From Paracoccus sediminilitoris (lineage in GTDB: Bacteria > Pseudomonadota > Alphaproteobacteria > Rhodobacterales > Rhodobacteraceae): a stretch of DNA of 64,000 nt. A program made the translations under genes and the position numbers. The notes below the pieces were generated by a model. That model made no database searches. It saw nothing but the letters and a program-made list of their open reading frames with translations, and was not told the origin of the DNA. The first letter of the stretch is position 1. Every line of letters starts with the position of its first letter. This document shows, piece after piece, positions 18,918-28,784 of the stretch. The stretch lies in NCBI RefSeq assembly GCF_003259195.1, contig NZ_QJPK01000002.1, positions 62,001 to 126,000 of the forward strand, written 5' to 3'.

Positions 18918-19044
18918 TCGAAAAGATTGACTCGTGGCGGGGCGGCGCTTAAATGCCCCGCAACCCTGGCCGTCCGGTGCAGGATTCCCAGAATACTTTT
19001 CCTTCCCCGAACGATTCGTCGTGCGGCTGAAAGTTTGCGCCAAT

Positions 19045-20316
19045 ATGACCGAAGAACGCCTCAATCTCTCTGACCTGAAGGCCAAAAGCCCGGCCGATCT
19101 GCTGTCCATGGCGGAGGAATGGGAAATCGAGAACGCCTCGACCATGCGCAAGGGCGAGATGATGTTCTCGATCCTGAAGGAGCATGCCGAAGAGGGCTGG
19201 GATATCGGCGGCGAAGGCGTCTTGGAGGTCGTTCAGGACGGATTCGGCTTTTTGCGGTCGACCGAGGCGAACTATCTGCCCGGTCCCGATGATATTTACG
19301 TCAGCCCCGACATGATCCGCCAGCATTCGCTGCGCACCGGTGATTCCGTCGAGGGCGTGATTCGCGCGCCCGGCGACAACGAACGCTATTTCGCGCTGAC
19401 GAAAGTCGAGCAGATCAACTTCGAGGAGCCTGAAAAGGCTCGCCATAAGGTGGCCTTCGACAACCTGACCCCGCTTTATCCCAATGACCGCCTGACGATG
19501 GAGATCGAGGATCCCACGATCAAGGATCGCAGCGCCCGGATCATCGACCTGGTTGCGCCGATCGGGAAGGGCCAGCGGTCCTTGATTGTGGCGCCGCCGC
19601 GGACCGGCAAGACGGTTCTGCTGCAGAATATCGCCAATTCGATCGAGAAGAATCACCCTGAGTGCTATTTGATCGTTTTGCTGATCGACGAACGCCCCGA
19701 GGAAGTCACCGACATGCAGCGCAGCGTGCGTGGCGAAGTCGTGTCTTCGACCTTCGACGAGCCGGCCAGCCGGCACGTGGCAGTGTCGGAAATGGTGATC
19801 GAAAAGGCCAAGCGGCTGGTAGAGCATAAGCGAGATGTTGTCATCTTGCTTGATTCTATCACAAGACTTGGTAGGGCATTCAACACTGTCGTCCCCAGCT
19901 CGGGCAAGGTTCTGACCGGTGGTGTCGATGCGAATGCACTGCAGCGTCCTAAGCGATTTTTTGGTGCCGCACGCAACATTGAGGAAGGCGGAAGCCTGAC
20001 CATCATCGCGACAGCCCTGATCGACACAGGATCGCGCATGGACGAGGTCATTTTCGAGGAGTTCAAGGGCACGGGTAACAGCGAGATCGTGCTGGACCGC
20101 AAGGTCGCCGACAAGCGCGTCTTCCCGGCGATGGACATTCTGAAATCCGGAACGCGCAAGGAAGAGCTTCTGGTGAACAGCAAGGATCTGCAAAAGACCT
20201 ATCTTCTGCGCCGAATCCTGAACCCGATGGGGACGACCGATGCGGTGGAATTCCTAATCTCGAAGCTGAAGCAGACCAAGAGCAACTCCGAGTTCTTCGA
20301 CTCGATGAACGCCTGA
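19045..20316 (+). CDS. rho: Transcription termination factor Rho
   Basis: 423 residues from ATG 19045 ([12 protein letters not shown]), close to the 419 of E. coli Rho. The N-terminal RNA-binding domain contains DGFGFLRS (~res 69). The ATPase core has Walker A APPRTGKT (~res 180), [12 protein letters not shown], Walker [11 protein letters not shown] and the Q/R loops to about residue 350. It is a hexameric RNA helicase. There are 127 nt between hemJ and this start; Rho genes are often autoregulated in their leader, but no leader structure was worked out here. Confidence 0.97.
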   Translation: MTEERLNLSDLKAKSPADLLSMAEEWEIENASTMRKGEMMFSILKEHAEEGWDIGGEGVLEVVQDGFGFLRSTEANYLPGPDDIYVSPDMIRQHSLRTGDSVEGVIRAPGDNERYFALTKVEQINFEEPEKARHKVAFDNLTPLYPNDRLTMEIEDPTIKDRSARIIDLVAPIGKGQRSLIVAPPRTGKTVLLQNIANSIEKNHPECYLIVLLIDERPEEVTDMQRSVRGEVVSSTFDEPASRHVAVSEMVIEKAKRLVEHKRDVVILLDSITRLGRAFNTVVPSSGKVLTGGVDANALQRPKRFFGAARNIEEGGSLTIIATALIDTGSRMDEVIFEEFKGTGNSEIVLDRKVADKRVFPAMDILKSGTRKEELLVNSKDLQKTYLLRRILNPMGTTDAVEFLISKLKQTKSNSEFFDSMNA

Positions 20317-20326
20317 CGAGGCAGAC

Positions 20327-21589
20327 ATGGACCTGATCTTCGCCGAAGCCACCCCGCCCGGGCGGGGGGGAGTTTCCGTCATTCGACTGAGCGGTGAAGG
20401 CGCCCGGGCGGTTGCCGAAGGTTTGGTCGGTTCGATGAAGACGCCGCGCCATGCATATTTCCGCAACCTGACGATCGACGATGAGACAGTCGATCAGGTT
20501 CTGGCGATGTGGTTCCAGGACGGTCAAAGCTTTACCGGAGAGGAAGTGGTCGAGCTGCATCTGCACGGTGCACCGGTCATCGCGCGCCGGGTGTCGACCG
20601 CGTTGCTGGAACACGGTGCCCGTTTGGCAGAAGCGGGTGAGTTTACACGACGCGCTTTCCTGAACGGGCGCATGGATCTTGCCGAGATTGAGGGTCTGGG
20701 CGATCTTCTTGCTGCCGAGACGGAAGCACAGCGCAGGCTGGCCATGCGGGCGACCAGCGGGGAACTTGCCACAAGAACCGCCGAATGGCGGTCCTGGTTG
20801 GTTGAGGCGGGAGCCCTCGTTGAAGTCAGCGTGGATTTCGCCGATGAAGATGTCCCTGACGAGGTTCCTGCGGAAGCCTATGCATTGATTGAACGTCTAC
20901 ATGCGTCAATCAGCAGGGAAATTGCAGGCTTTTCGGCGGCAGAGCGCATCAGGCAAGGCTTCGAGGTTGCGATCGTCGGGCCGCCGAATGCCGGAAAGTC
21001 GAGCTTTATCAATAGGATAGCAAGGCGCGATGTTGCAATTGTCTCGACCGTAGCTGGCACGACCCGTGACGTGATCGAATTACGACTGGATCTTAAGGGT
21101 TTGCCTGTCACGCTTTTGGATACGGCAGGTTTGCGTCTATCCGAGGATGAGATCGAACTCGCCGGGATTGAGCGCGCGCGCGAAAGAGCCTTCGCGGCTG
21201 ATCTGCGGGTTCACTTGTCCGACAGCGGTGATGCAATTGTAGATCTTTGGCATCCAGGGGATATCGTACTGCGCGGCAAGGCCGACTTGTCCGGTGCGAC
21301 CGAACAGGCGATTTCCACTGTGACGGGGGCGGGAATTGATGCCGTGCTGGATCAGATCTTTGACAGGTTGAAAGATAGAGTGGCGGGTGCGGGCATTGTC
21401 AGCCATGAGCGTCAGTTGAATGAGCTGCAGATGGCGGCGAATGCGCTTGAGAACACGCATCACTTACCGGTCGAGCTTTTGGCCGAAGAGCTTCGCAAGG
21501 CTAATCACGCTTTGGATAGGTTGCTTGGCCGAATCGATGCCGAGGACTACCTTGACAAGATATTCCTGTCCTTCTGCATCGGGAAATAA
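20327..21589 (+). CDS. mnmE: tRNA modification GTPase MnmE
   Basis: 420 residues. It opens with DLIFAEATPPGRGGVSVIRLSG, the tetrahydrofolate-binding N-terminal domain. The GTPase insert has the P-loop GPPNAGKS (~res 220) and DTAG (~res 265), and the C-terminus ends in the conserved FCIGK. With MnmG it installs the 5-carboxymethylaminomethyl group on U34 of certain tRNAs. The G4 motif reads RGKAD rather than the usual NKxD. It is 10 nt after rho and adjacent to mnmG, its partner. Confidence 0.96.
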   Translation: MDLIFAEATPPGRGGVSVIRLSGEGARAVAEGLVGSMKTPRHAYFRNLTIDDETVDQVLAMWFQDGQSFTGEEVVELHLHGAPVIARRVSTALLEHGARLAEAGEFTRRAFLNGRMDLAEIEGLGDLLAAETEAQRRLAMRATSGELATRTAEWRSWLVEAGALVEVSVDFADEDVPDEVPAEAYALIERLHASISREIAGFSAAERIRQGFEVAIVGPPNAGKSSFINRIARRDVAIVSTVAGTTRDVIELRLDLKGLPVTLLDTAGLRLSEDEIELAGIERARERAFAADLRVHLSDSGDAIVDLWHPGDIVLRGKADLSGATEQAISTVTGAGIDAVLDQIFDRLKDRVAGAGIVSHERQLNELQMAANALENTHHLPVELLAEELRKANHALDRLLGRIDAEDYLDKIFLSFCIGK

Positions 21590-21593
21590 GGAT

Positions 21594-21609
21594 TGCTTCA
21601 CGTGAAACA
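21594..21609. promoter_or_regulatory. parS site 1 (one mismatch), at the start of mnmG
   Basis: TGCTTCACGTGAAACA differs from the consensus parS TGTTTCACGTGAAACA at one base. It covers the GTG start codon of mnmG (21602-21604). parS is the ParB loading site for chromosome segregation. Confidence 0.85.
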
Positions 21610-23461
21610 TTTCGATGTCATCGTTATCGGGGCAGGTCATGCCGGTGTAGAGGCAGCAACTGCGGCTGCCCGAATGGGGTCATCTGTTGCCCTTATCACG
21701 ATGCGCAAGGAAGATATTGGAACTTTGTCCTGCAACCCTGCCATCGGTGGATTGGGCAAAGGTCATTTGGTGCGTGAAGTAGATGCCTTGGATGGCATCA
21801 TGGGTCGGATCGCAGATAAGGCCGGGATACAGTTCAGATTGTTGAACCGTCGCAAAGGGCCAGCGGTTCAAGGACCGCGGGCACAGATGGATCGCAAGAT
21901 CTATCGCAAGGTCGCGTGGGATATTCTGAGCAACTATCCGGGCGTTGAACTGATCTTCGGCGAGGTCGCATCGTTCATCGGTGGTAAAGCCATCGTTTCT
22001 GGTGTCATGATGGCAGATGGGCAGTCCATCACCGCGAAGGCGACCGTTATGACTACCGGGACATTTTTGAACGGTGTCATTCATATTGGTGATGTCAGCC
22101 GTCAGGCGGGACGATGGGGCAATGATGCCTCAAATAGCTTGGCCCGTTCGTTGCAAAAATTCGGTCTGCCAACCTCTCGACTAAAGACCGGCACACCCCC
22201 CCGTTTGGATGGGAAAACCATTAATTGGTCGGCGTTGGAGATGCAGCCCGGCGACGAGCAGCCGGTTGTGTTTTCCTATCTAAACTCCGCACCGGATGCG
22301 CCGCAGATTTCTTGCGGAATTACACATACCAACGCACGCACCCATGCCATCATCCGCGATAACCTAAATCGATCTGCCATGTATGGTGGGCATATTTCCG
22401 GCAGGGGGCCAAGATATTGCCCGTCGATCGAGGACAAGGTCGTCAGGTTTGCGGATAAGGAATCTCATCAGATATTCTTGGAACCAGAGGGCTTGGAGGA
22501 TGACACGGTCTACCCTAACGGCATCTCAACTTCGCTGCCGTTGGATGTTCAAGAGGAGTATATTCATTCGATTGTCGGATTGAAGAATGCAGTCATTCTT
22601 CAGCCTGGATACGCGGTCGAGTATGATTTCGTGGACCCAACCAGCCTCAATAGAACCTTAGCGGTTGGTTCTGTTAAAGGGCTTTATCTGGCCGGGCAGA
22701 TCAATGGCACGACAGGGTATGAAGAGGCCGCCGGGCAGGGTCTAGTCGCAGGATTGAATGCCTCGCTATATGCCCAAGGTCGTGATGGATATACCTTCAG
22801 CAGAACGCAAAGCTACATCGGTGTCATGATCGACGATCTGGTGTCGCGCGGGGTGACGGAGCCCTATCGCATGTTTACATCACGCGCCGAGTTCCGCCTG
22901 AGCCTTCGCGCCGACAATGCTGATCAGCGACTGACTCCGATTGGCTTGGAACTGGGTTGCATCGGTTTTGAACGTCAGGAAAGCTACGAAGCTCGACAGG
23001 GTGCATATGATACGGCAAGGAGTATGCTGGAGGGCGTCAAACTATCACCGAATGATCTGGCGAAGGCGGGGTTCAAGGTTCGCCTTGATGGACAGATGAG
23101 GTCTGCCTTTACCTTGCTGGGAATGGTAGAGATCGATCATGCTTTGTTGGCTGGCGTGGTTTCCGAATTGGCGGATGTTTCACGTGAAACACTGGATCAG
23201 CTCAGAAACGATGCCCTTTATTCCCAGTATACGGATCGACAGCAACGGGATGCAATTTCGATACGAGCGAATGAACGCACCGTTTTGGGCGACCATATCG
23301 ATTATTCCTTGATTGGTGGACTATCCGCAGAATTGGTTCGGAAGCTTTCCGAATATCGTCCAGCGACGCTTGCTGATGCGGAAAGGATTGAGGGAATGAC
23401 GCCAGCGGCGCTGACGCTGCTGATCGCCATGTTGAAATCAAAACAGCGGGCGTCGGCATGA
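21602..23461 (+). CDS. mnmG: tRNA uridine-5-carboxymethylaminomethyl enzyme MnmG (GidA)
   Basis: About 619 residues from GTG 21602 ([15 protein letters not shown]). This start sits about 10 nt after the AAGGA motif at 21587-21591, whereas the alternative TTG at 21593 is too close to it. The FAD-binding glycine motif is at the N-terminus, followed by [26 protein letters not shown], with the conserved Cys, and the C-terminal helical MnmE-binding domain. It is the FAD partner of MnmE. One parS site overlaps its start and another lies inside it. The sequence is visibly less GC-rich than genes further from the origin. Confidence 0.96.
   Translation: MKHFDVIVIGAGHAGVEAATAAARMGSSVALITMRKEDIGTLSCNPAIGGLGKGHLVREVDALDGIMGRIADKAGIQFRLLNRRKGPAVQGPRAQMDRKIYRKVAWDILSNYPGVELIFGEVASFIGGKAIVSGVMMADGQSITAKATVMTTGTFLNGVIHIGDVSRQAGRWGNDASNSLARSLQKFGLPTSRLKTGTPPRLDGKTINWSALEMQPGDEQPVVFSYLNSAPDAPQISCGITHTNARTHAIIRDNLNRSAMYGGHISGRGPRYCPSIEDKVVRFADKESHQIFLEPEGLEDDTVYPNGISTSLPLDVQEEYIHSIVGLKNAVILQPGYAVEYDFVDPTSLNRTLAVGSVKGLYLAGQINGTTGYEEAAGQGLVAGLNASLYAQGRDGYTFSRTQSYIGVMIDDLVSRGVTEPYRMFTSRAEFRLSLRADNADQRLTPIGLELGCIGFERQESYEARQGAYDTARSMLEGVKLSPNDLAKAGFKVRLDGQMRSAFTLLGMVEIDHALLAGVVSELADVSRETLDQLRNDALYSQYTDRQQRDAISIRANERTVLGDHIDYSLIGGLSAELVRKLSEYRPATLADAERIEGMTPAALTLLIAMLKSKQRASA
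23176..23191. promoter_or_regulatory. parS site 2 (perfect), inside mnmG
   Basis: A perfect 16-bp palindrome TGTTTCACGTGAAACA lies within the C-terminal coding part of mnmG, where it is read as Val-Ser-Arg-Glu-Thr. It matches the universal ParB-binding parS consensus. Confidence 0.95.
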
Positions 23462-24051
23462 TGAATGTTTCACGTGAAACAGAAGAATTGTTTCGCAAGT
23501 ATGAGGCGATCACCCGCGTCTGGAACCCGAAAATCAATTTGGTTGCTCCTGCGACTTTGGAAGAATTTCGCTTTCGCCACATAGAAGACAGTCTGCAGCT
23601 GGTTGACATCATCCATCGACCAACGGGAAAATGGGTTGACATCGGCAGTGGGGGCGGCCTGCCCGGGTTGGTCTTGGCCATTGCCTACCGGAATGAGCCC
23701 GCTGCATTTACGTTTGTGGAAAGCGACAAACGTAAATGCCAATTCTTACGCACCGTCGCCAGAGAACTGGGCCTGACCAACATATCCGTGATCAGCGAAA
23801 GAATTGAAACCCTTGCACCTATAGGGGCCGATGTCATGTCAGCACGCGCATTGGCAGCCTTGCCGCTTCTATTGAAATTCGTTGAACGTCATCTGTCCCT
23901 GGCTGGAACCGCGCTTCTGATGAAGGGCCGGTCTTGGCGCGATGAGGTCAAAGAGGCGAAAGACGATTGGCAGTTTGATCTTGAAACATTTACCAGTAGA
24001 ACTGATCCAGAAGCCGCAATTCTGAAAATATCCGGAGTCTCTCATGCGTGA
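23458..24051 (+). CDS. rsmG: 16S rRNA (guanine-527-N7)-methyltransferase RsmG (GidB)
   Basis: 197 residues starting in an ATGA overlap with mnmG (ATG 23458, or 23461). The SAM-binding motif [13 protein letters not shown] (~res 63-75) and [13 protein letters not shown] (~res 87) are present, as is the N-terminal [20 protein letters not shown]. It methylates G527 of 16S rRNA; loss is known to give low-level streptomycin resistance in other bacteria. Its 5' end contains a perfect parS read as Val-Ser-Arg-Glu-Thr. It overlaps parA by 8 nt. Confidence 0.95.
   Translation: MMNVSRETEELFRKYEAITRVWNPKINLVAPATLEEFRFRHIEDSLQLVDIIHRPTGKWVDIGSGGGLPGLVLAIAYRNEPAAFTFVESDKRKCQFLRTVARELGLTNISVISERIETLAPIGADVMSARALAALPLLLKFVERHLSLAGTALLMKGRSWRDEVKEAKDDWQFDLETFTSRTDPEAAILKISGVSHA
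23466..23481. promoter_or_regulatory. parS site 3 (perfect), in the start of rsmG
   Basis: A perfect TGTTTCACGTGAAACA spans codons 3-8 of rsmG. It is 1.9 kb from site 1, 290 bp from site 2 and about 5 kb from the predicted origin. Confidence 0.95.
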
Positions 24052-24829
24052 GCAGCATATCGTCGCAATCGCAAACCAAAAGGGGGGAGTCGGGAAAACG
24101 ACGACAGCGGTCAATCTTGGCGCCGCCTTGGCCCAAGCCGGTTGGCCAACCATTCTGGTGGACCTTGATCCGCAGGGTAACGCGTCCACGGGACTGGGCT
24201 TGACGACGGATCAAAGAGAGTTCACCGTCTATGACCTACTGACCGGTGAGGCCGGGTTGGTTCAGGCCGCGATGGCGACAGATATCCCGAATCTTAAAGT
24301 CGTGCCTGCGACATCAGATTTGGCTTCCGCAGATGTTGAACTTTCACAGACACCGGATCGCATGCGTCTGCTCAGCAAGCAACTGCGCCAGGCACCGGCC
24401 GGAACGATCGTTCTGATCGATTGCCCGCCCGCGTTGGGGTTGTTGACGGTCAATGCCATGGTCGCTGCAACCAGTGTTCTGGTCCCGCTTCAGGCTGAAT
24501 TCTATGCGTTAGAGGGGTTGTCTCAGCTTCTTGGGACCGTCAAGCATGTCCGCCAGACTGCCAATCCGGCTTTGCGAATCAACGGGATTCTGCTGACAAT
24601 GTCGGACTACCGCAACAATCTTTCCCAACAGGTCGAAGCCGACGTTCGCGAAACCTTGGGGGATCTGGTCTATCCGACCGTGATCCCGCGCAATGTCCGC
24701 GTTTCCGAGGCGCCATCGCATGCGCAACCGGTCCTCAGCTATGATCCGAATTCAAAAGGCAGCTTGGCTTACAGACAGTTTGCCGAAGAATTTTGCGGAC
24801 GGTTGAAACTGGTGACGGAGGCGGCGTGA
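24044..24829 (+). CDS. parA: Chromosome partitioning ATPase ParA
   Basis: 261 residues. It has the deviant Walker A KGGVGKTTT (~res 12-20), VDLDPQGNAST (~res 40) and Walker B VLIDCPPALG (~res 125), the Soj/ParA family signature. It binds DNA non-specifically when ATP-bound and moves ParB-parS complexes to segregate the replicated origin. It overlaps rsmG by 8 nt and shares one base with parB (TGATG). Confidence 0.96.
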   Translation: MREQHIVAIANQKGGVGKTTTAVNLGAALAQAGWPTILVDLDPQGNASTGLGLTTDQREFTVYDLLTGEAGLVQAAMATDIPNLKVVPATSDLASADVELSQTPDRMRLLSKQLRQAPAGTIVLIDCPPALGLLTVNAMVAATSVLVPLQAEFYALEGLSQLLGTVKHVRQTANPALRINGILLTMSDYRNNLSQQVEADVRETLGDLVYPTVIPRNVRVSEAPSHAQPVLSYDPNSKGSLAYRQFAEEFCGRLKLVTEAA

Positions 24830-25734
24830 TGTCTGACAGCAAAGCAGCAAAGCGGGGGCTTGGTCGCGGTTTGTCCGCCCTGATGGCCGACATGGATCTT
24901 TCCGATCCTGCGCCGAATACGCCGGCCCCTGCGATGAAGGATCGTGTTCTGATCCCGATCGAACAGATTACGGCCAACCCTGACCAGCCCCGTCGCAGTT
25001 TCGACCCCGAAGCTTTGCAGGAACTTGCGGCATCCCTCAAGCAGAGGGGTGTCTTGCAGCCCTTGATCGTTCGCCCTCATCCGCAAGATCAGGGGCTGTA
25101 TCAGATTGTTGCCGGCGAAAGGCGCTGGCGTGCGGCGCAGATGGCGCAACTCCATGAACTCCCGGTCATTATCCGTGACATGTCGGATACCGAGGTTCTG
25201 GAAGTTGCCATCATCGAAAACATCCAGCGCGCAGATCTGAATTCCATCGAAGAAGCCGCCAGTTTCCGTCAGTTGATGGACCGCTTCGGACACACCCAGG
25301 AACGGCTGGCGGAAGCGCTGAACAAGAGCCGCAGCCATATCGCGAATCTGTTGCGCCTTCTTAACCTTCCCGAACCCGTTCAGGACATGGTCAAGGACAA
25401 CAAGCTGAGCGCAGGCCACGCCAGGGCCTTGATCACGGCACCGAATGCCACGCAACTGGCACGCCGTGTCATCGAAAAGGGCATGTCGGTTCGCGAGACC
25501 GAAGAGATGGTGCGCAAGCTTGCCGAGCCGACGCCGGACAAACCGCGGTCCAAAGGGCGTTCAGCGGGTGAAAAGGACGCCGATACCCGTGCTCTGGAAG
25601 GCGATCTGACCGCGCATTTGAAGATGAAGGTCCAGATCAGCCACAAAAGCGATGCCAGCGGCGATTTGGTGATTAGTTACAAGGACCTAGATCAGCTCGA
25701 CCAACTTTGTCAGCTTCTGGGCGGACGAGGCTGA
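24829..25734 (+). CDS. parB: Chromosome partitioning protein ParB
   Basis: 301 residues from ATG 24829 (MSDSKAAKRGLGRGLSALM); 12 upstream in-frame codons lie inside parA and were rejected. The CTP-binding box GERRWRAA (~res 98), ENIQRADLNSIEEA and a helix-turn-helix region around NKSRSHIANLLRLLNLPE (~res 165-182) are seen, plus a C-terminal dimerisation region. It loads at the nearby parS sites. A K-R-G-L-G-R-G-L motif at the N-terminus is the usual ParA-contacting segment. Confidence 0.96.
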   Translation: MSDSKAAKRGLGRGLSALMADMDLSDPAPNTPAPAMKDRVLIPIEQITANPDQPRRSFDPEALQELAASLKQRGVLQPLIVRPHPQDQGLYQIVAGERRWRAAQMAQLHELPVIIRDMSDTEVLEVAIIENIQRADLNSIEEAASFRQLMDRFGHTQERLAEALNKSRSHIANLLRLLNLPEPVQDMVKDNKLSAGHARALITAPNATQLARRVIEKGMSVRETEEMVRKLAEPTPDKPRSKGRSAGEKDADTRALEGDLTAHLKMKVQISHKSDASGDLVISYKDLDQLDQLCQLLGGRG

Positions 25735-25780
25735 CACCTTATCTGGTGGGGGCGGTCACGTCTTCCAGCAGACCTATGCG

Positions 25781-26137
25781 TCAGGCACAAGGGCGCGTAA
25801 TCAGGAAAATCGCGACACTGGCACAGATCGCGCCCTGAACTGCGACAACCCAATCTGGCATTCCGACCCACCACGACAAGGCCACCCCGGCGGACATGGC
25901 CGAGACCGCCCATATTTTCGCCACACGACCCACTGCGCCGCGTTCCTGCCAAGCACGAACCGGCGGACCATAAGTCGGATGATCCAGTATCCGTTGTTTC
26001 AACACCGGAGAGGATCGCGCGAATGCCCATGCCGCCACCAGCAAGAACGGCACGGTCGGAACCACGGGTAGGGCAATGCCGATGATGCCCATACTCATGA
26101 ACAGCCAGCCGATCATCAGCCACAATCTGCGTCGCAT
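25781..26137 (-). CDS. YbaN family (DUF454) membrane protein
   Basis: 118 residues with hydrophobic segments at ~5-40 and ~75-115. The conserved signature GIALPVVPTVPFLLVAAWAFARSSP (~res 20-44) is characteristic of the DUF454/YbaN family of small inner-membrane proteins, whose function is unknown. Stop and start codons of this gene and hemW lie 3 nt apart, so they are probably co-transcribed. It is convergent with parB. Confidence 0.88.
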   Translation of the reverse strand: MRRRLWLMIGWLFMSMGIIGIALPVVPTVPFLLVAAWAFARSSPVLKQRILDHPTYGPPVRAWQERGAVGRVAKIWAVSAMSAGVALSWWVGMPDWVVAVQGAICASVAIFLITRPCA

Positions 26138-26140
26138 GGA

Positions 26141-27307
26141 TCAGAGGGCCAGTTCGCGCAGGATTGCGTTCAGGACGGGGCGTCCGGCATCGGTCGCCTG
26201 CAATCGGTTTTCAATCGCCCGGACCATGCCAAGATCGGCCAGTGACGCGATCGCCTCCGGCCTCAGCGGCTGACCTGCCAAAGCGGCAAAGCGGTCCATG
26301 TCCATTCCCTCGCTCAGGCGCATCGCCATCAACAGATACTCGGTCGCCTGTTCTTCATGGGGAATGAACTCTCGCGGCAGCTCGCCCGTTCCGTGATGCT
26401 CGACGGCATCGATCCAGGCACCGGGCGCACGATGGGCTTCGGTCGCGACGCGGCCATGGGGCAGGGTCAGGCGACCATGGGCGCCCGGGCCGACGGCGGC
26501 CCAATCACCCTGCCGCCAGTACACAAGGTTGTGGCGGCTTTCAGAGCCCGGTGCCGCGTGGTTCGACGTCTCATAGCCATTCATGCCGGCCTTGGCGCAG
26601 CTTTCCTGCGTGTCGGCATACATGTCGGCGGACAGATCATCATCGGGCAGATCCCGCAGCTTGCCAATTTCGGCGCGGGCACCGAAGGCGGTCCCCGGCT
26701 CGATCGTCAGTTGATACAGTGACAGGTGGTCGACGGCCATGGACAAGGCCTCTCGCAGCTCGGCCCGCCATGCTGCCCGGTCCTGTCCCTGCCGCGCATA
26801 GATCAGATCGAAGCTGACCCGTCCAAAAGTGTCGCGCGCCACATCGAAGGCCGCGCGGGCCTCGGCGACCGAATGCATGCGGCCCAACCGGCGCAGGTCG
26901 TCATCGTTCAGGGCCTGGATGCCCATGGACAGGCGGTTCACCCCGGCATCCGCAAAACCTTGAAAACGCGCCTTTTCCACGCTGGTGGGATTCGCCTCCA
27001 GCGAAATTTCGATGTCATTCGTGAAGCCCCAGCCTGCCTGCGCCGCCCGGATGACCGCATCGACGGTTTCGGGCATCATCAATGACGGCGTTCCGCCCCC
27101 GAAAAAGATGCTGCCCAGATGGCGGTCGGGAATCTCGGCCGCCAGCCGTGCGATCTCGGACGTCAGCGCCTTCGCCCATCGGGCTTGGTCGACATGGGCG
27201 ACGACATGGCTGTTGAAGTCGCAATAGGGGCATTTCGCGGCGCAGAAGGGCCAATGGACATACAGTCCAAAGCCACCTGCGCGCCAGTCGTTGGAAGTCG
27301 GGGTCAT
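26141..27307 (-). CDS. hemW: Radical SAM haem chaperone HemW
   Basis: 388 residues. The radical SAM cluster motif CAAKCPYC (~res 22-29) is preceded by LYVHWPFC and followed by FGGGTPSLM (~res 68), typical of HemW, which resembles coproporphyrinogen III oxidase HemN. HemW proteins transfer haem rather than oxidise coproporphyrinogen, and many are still annotated as HemN-like. It is the gene upstream of the DUF454 gene. A gap of 86 nt separates it from rdgB. Confidence 0.92.
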   Translation of the reverse strand: MTPTSNDWRAGGFGLYVHWPFCAAKCPYCDFNSHVVAHVDQARWAKALTSEIARLAAEIPDRHLGSIFFGGGTPSLMMPETVDAVIRAAQAGWGFTNDIEISLEANPTSVEKARFQGFADAGVNRLSMGIQALNDDDLRRLGRMHSVAEARAAFDVARDTFGRVSFDLIYARQGQDRAAWRAELREALSMAVDHLSLYQLTIEPGTAFGARAEIGKLRDLPDDDLSADMYADTQESCAKAGMNGYETSNHAAPGSESRHNLVYWRQGDWAAVGPGAHGRLTLPHGRVATEAHRAPGAWIDAVEHHGTGELPREFIPHEEQATEYLLMAMRLSEGMDMDRFAALAGQPLRPEAIASLADLGMVRAIENRLQATDAGRPVLNAILRELAL

Positions 27308-27393
27308 GTCGGGAATATCCTGTTCCCCCGGTTGGCGGGGGCGTCCGTCCTGAATTGCCGGCCCGCCCCAATCACCGGGACGGGCCGCAGCCG

Positions 27394-28002
27394 TCAGGTA
27401 AAGGCGGCCTTGATCATCTTTTCCACGGCGATGGCGCGATGGCTCAGTTCATTCTTCGCTTCGGGCGCCATCTCGCCCAAGGTCACGTCGTACCCGTCGG
27501 GCATGAAGATCGGGTCATAGCCGTGACCCTCGGCACCACGCGGCGGCCAGACGACCTGACCGGGCAGCACGCCTTCAAAGACCTCGTCATGCCCATCGGG
27601 CCACATCAGGACCAGCGTGCAGCGGAACTGCGCAAGCCGCGGGGTGGGGGCGTTCACGGCCTCCAGCTCGTCCCAGGTGCGGTTCATGGCCATGGGGAAA
27701 TCGCGGCCATTTCCGGTCTCGGCCCAATCGGCGGTATAGACGCCGGGGGCGCCGTTCAGCGCATCGACGCTGATGCCGCTGTCATCGGACAGGGCGGGCA
27801 GGCCGGTGGCCTCCATCGCGGCGCGGGCCTTGATGCGCGCGTTGCCGATGAAATTGTCCTCGGTCTCGGCGGGTTCGCCAAGGCCCATCTCGGCGGCGCC
27901 GACGACTTCGACGCCATAGGGCGCCAGCAGGGCCCGCATCTCGGCCAGCTTGCCGGCGTTATGGGTGGCGACCAGCAGGCGCTTTTCGGTGAACTTCCTC
28001 AT
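27394..28002 (-). CDS. rdgB: Non-canonical purine NTP pyrophosphatase (RdgB/HAM1)
   Basis: 202 residues from ATG 28002. Motifs [11 protein letters not shown] (~res 12), the catalytic-region [22 protein letters not shown] (~res 70) and [10 protein letters not shown] (~res 153) are present. It hydrolyses ITP, dITP and XTP to monophosphates, keeping damaged purines out of nucleic acids. Its start is in an ATGA overlap with rph, a pairing common in alphaproteobacteria. Confidence 0.95.
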   Translation of the reverse strand: MRKFTEKRLLVATHNAGKLAEMRALLAPYGVEVVGAAEMGLGEPAETEDNFIGNARIKARAAMEATGLPALSDDSGISVDALNGAPGVYTADWAETGNGRDFPMAMNRTWDELEAVNAPTPRLAQFRCTLVLMWPDGHDEVFEGVLPGQVVWPPRGAEGHGYDPIFMPDGYDVTLGEMAPEAKNELSHRAIAVEKMIKAAFT

Positions 28003-28712
28003 GCGATGGCGGCCTTCTGCGCGGCGACCAGGTCGGCCATGCCGCCTTCGGCCAGGTCCAGCAGCTGGCTCATCTGATCCCGAGTGAAAGTCGCGCCCTC
28101 GGCCGACATCTGCACTTCGATCAGGCGGTTCGCACCCGTCAGGACGAAATTGCCGTCGGTGCCGGCCTCGCTGTCCTCGGCGTAATCCAGATCGACCAGC
28201 GGCTGACCCGCATAAAGGCCGCAGCTGACCGCCGCGACGTGATCGATAATCGGGTCCGTGGTGATGGTGCCCGCCTTCAGCAGCTTGTTCACCGCCAGGC
28301 GCAGCGCGACCCAACCGCCGGTGATCGAGGCACAGCGCGTGCCGCCATCGGCCTGGATCACGTCGCAATCGATGGTGATCTGCCGTTCACCCAAGGCCGA
28401 ACGGTCGATGCCCGCACGCAGGCTGCGCCCGATCAGGCGCTGGATTTCCTGGGTGCGGCCGGTTTGCTGGCCCGATGCGGCTTCGCGACGATTGCGGCTG
28501 TTCGTGGCGCGGGGCAGCATGCCATACTCGGCCGTGACCCAGCCAAGGCCGGTGCCCTTCAGGAAACGCGGCGGACGATCCTCGATCGAGGCCGTGCAAA
28601 GGACGTGCGTATCGCCGCAACGGATCAGGCATGACCCTTCGGCGTGGCGCATCACCCCGGTTTCAATTGAAATCGGGCGCATTTCGCTTAGATTCCGGCC
28701 AGAGGGGCGCAT
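27999..28712 (-). CDS. rph: Ribonuclease PH
   Basis: 237 residues with [13 protein letters not shown] at the N-terminus, [44 protein letters not shown] (phosphate-binding region) and the metal-site stretch [18 protein letters not shown]. It trims tRNA 3' ends by phosphorolysis. It is transcribed away from hrcA; the 72 nt between the two genes must hold both promoters, but no clear heat-shock sigma-32 or CIRCE motif was identified. Confidence 0.96.
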   Translation of the reverse strand: MRPSGRNLSEMRPISIETGVMRHAEGSCLIRCGDTHVLCTASIEDRPPRFLKGTGLGWVTAEYGMLPRATNSRNRREAASGQQTGRTQEIQRLIGRSLRAGIDRSALGERQITIDCDVIQADGGTRCASITGGWVALRLAVNKLLKAGTITTDPIIDHVAAVSCGLYAGQPLVDLDYAEDSEAGTDGNFVLTGANRLIEVQMSAEGATFTRDQMSQLLDLAEGGMADLVAAQKAAIA

Positions 28713-28784
28713 GATTCATCCTTTTCGTGAAGATTACCCGCCCAATATCGCCCGAGGGCACCGTCACGCAACCCCACGAGGCAC

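Noticed and set aside
28713..28784. CIRCE element or sigma-32 promoter before hrcA
   Set aside because: No TTAGCACTC-N9-GAGTGCTAA and no convincing CTTGAA/CCCCAT pair found.
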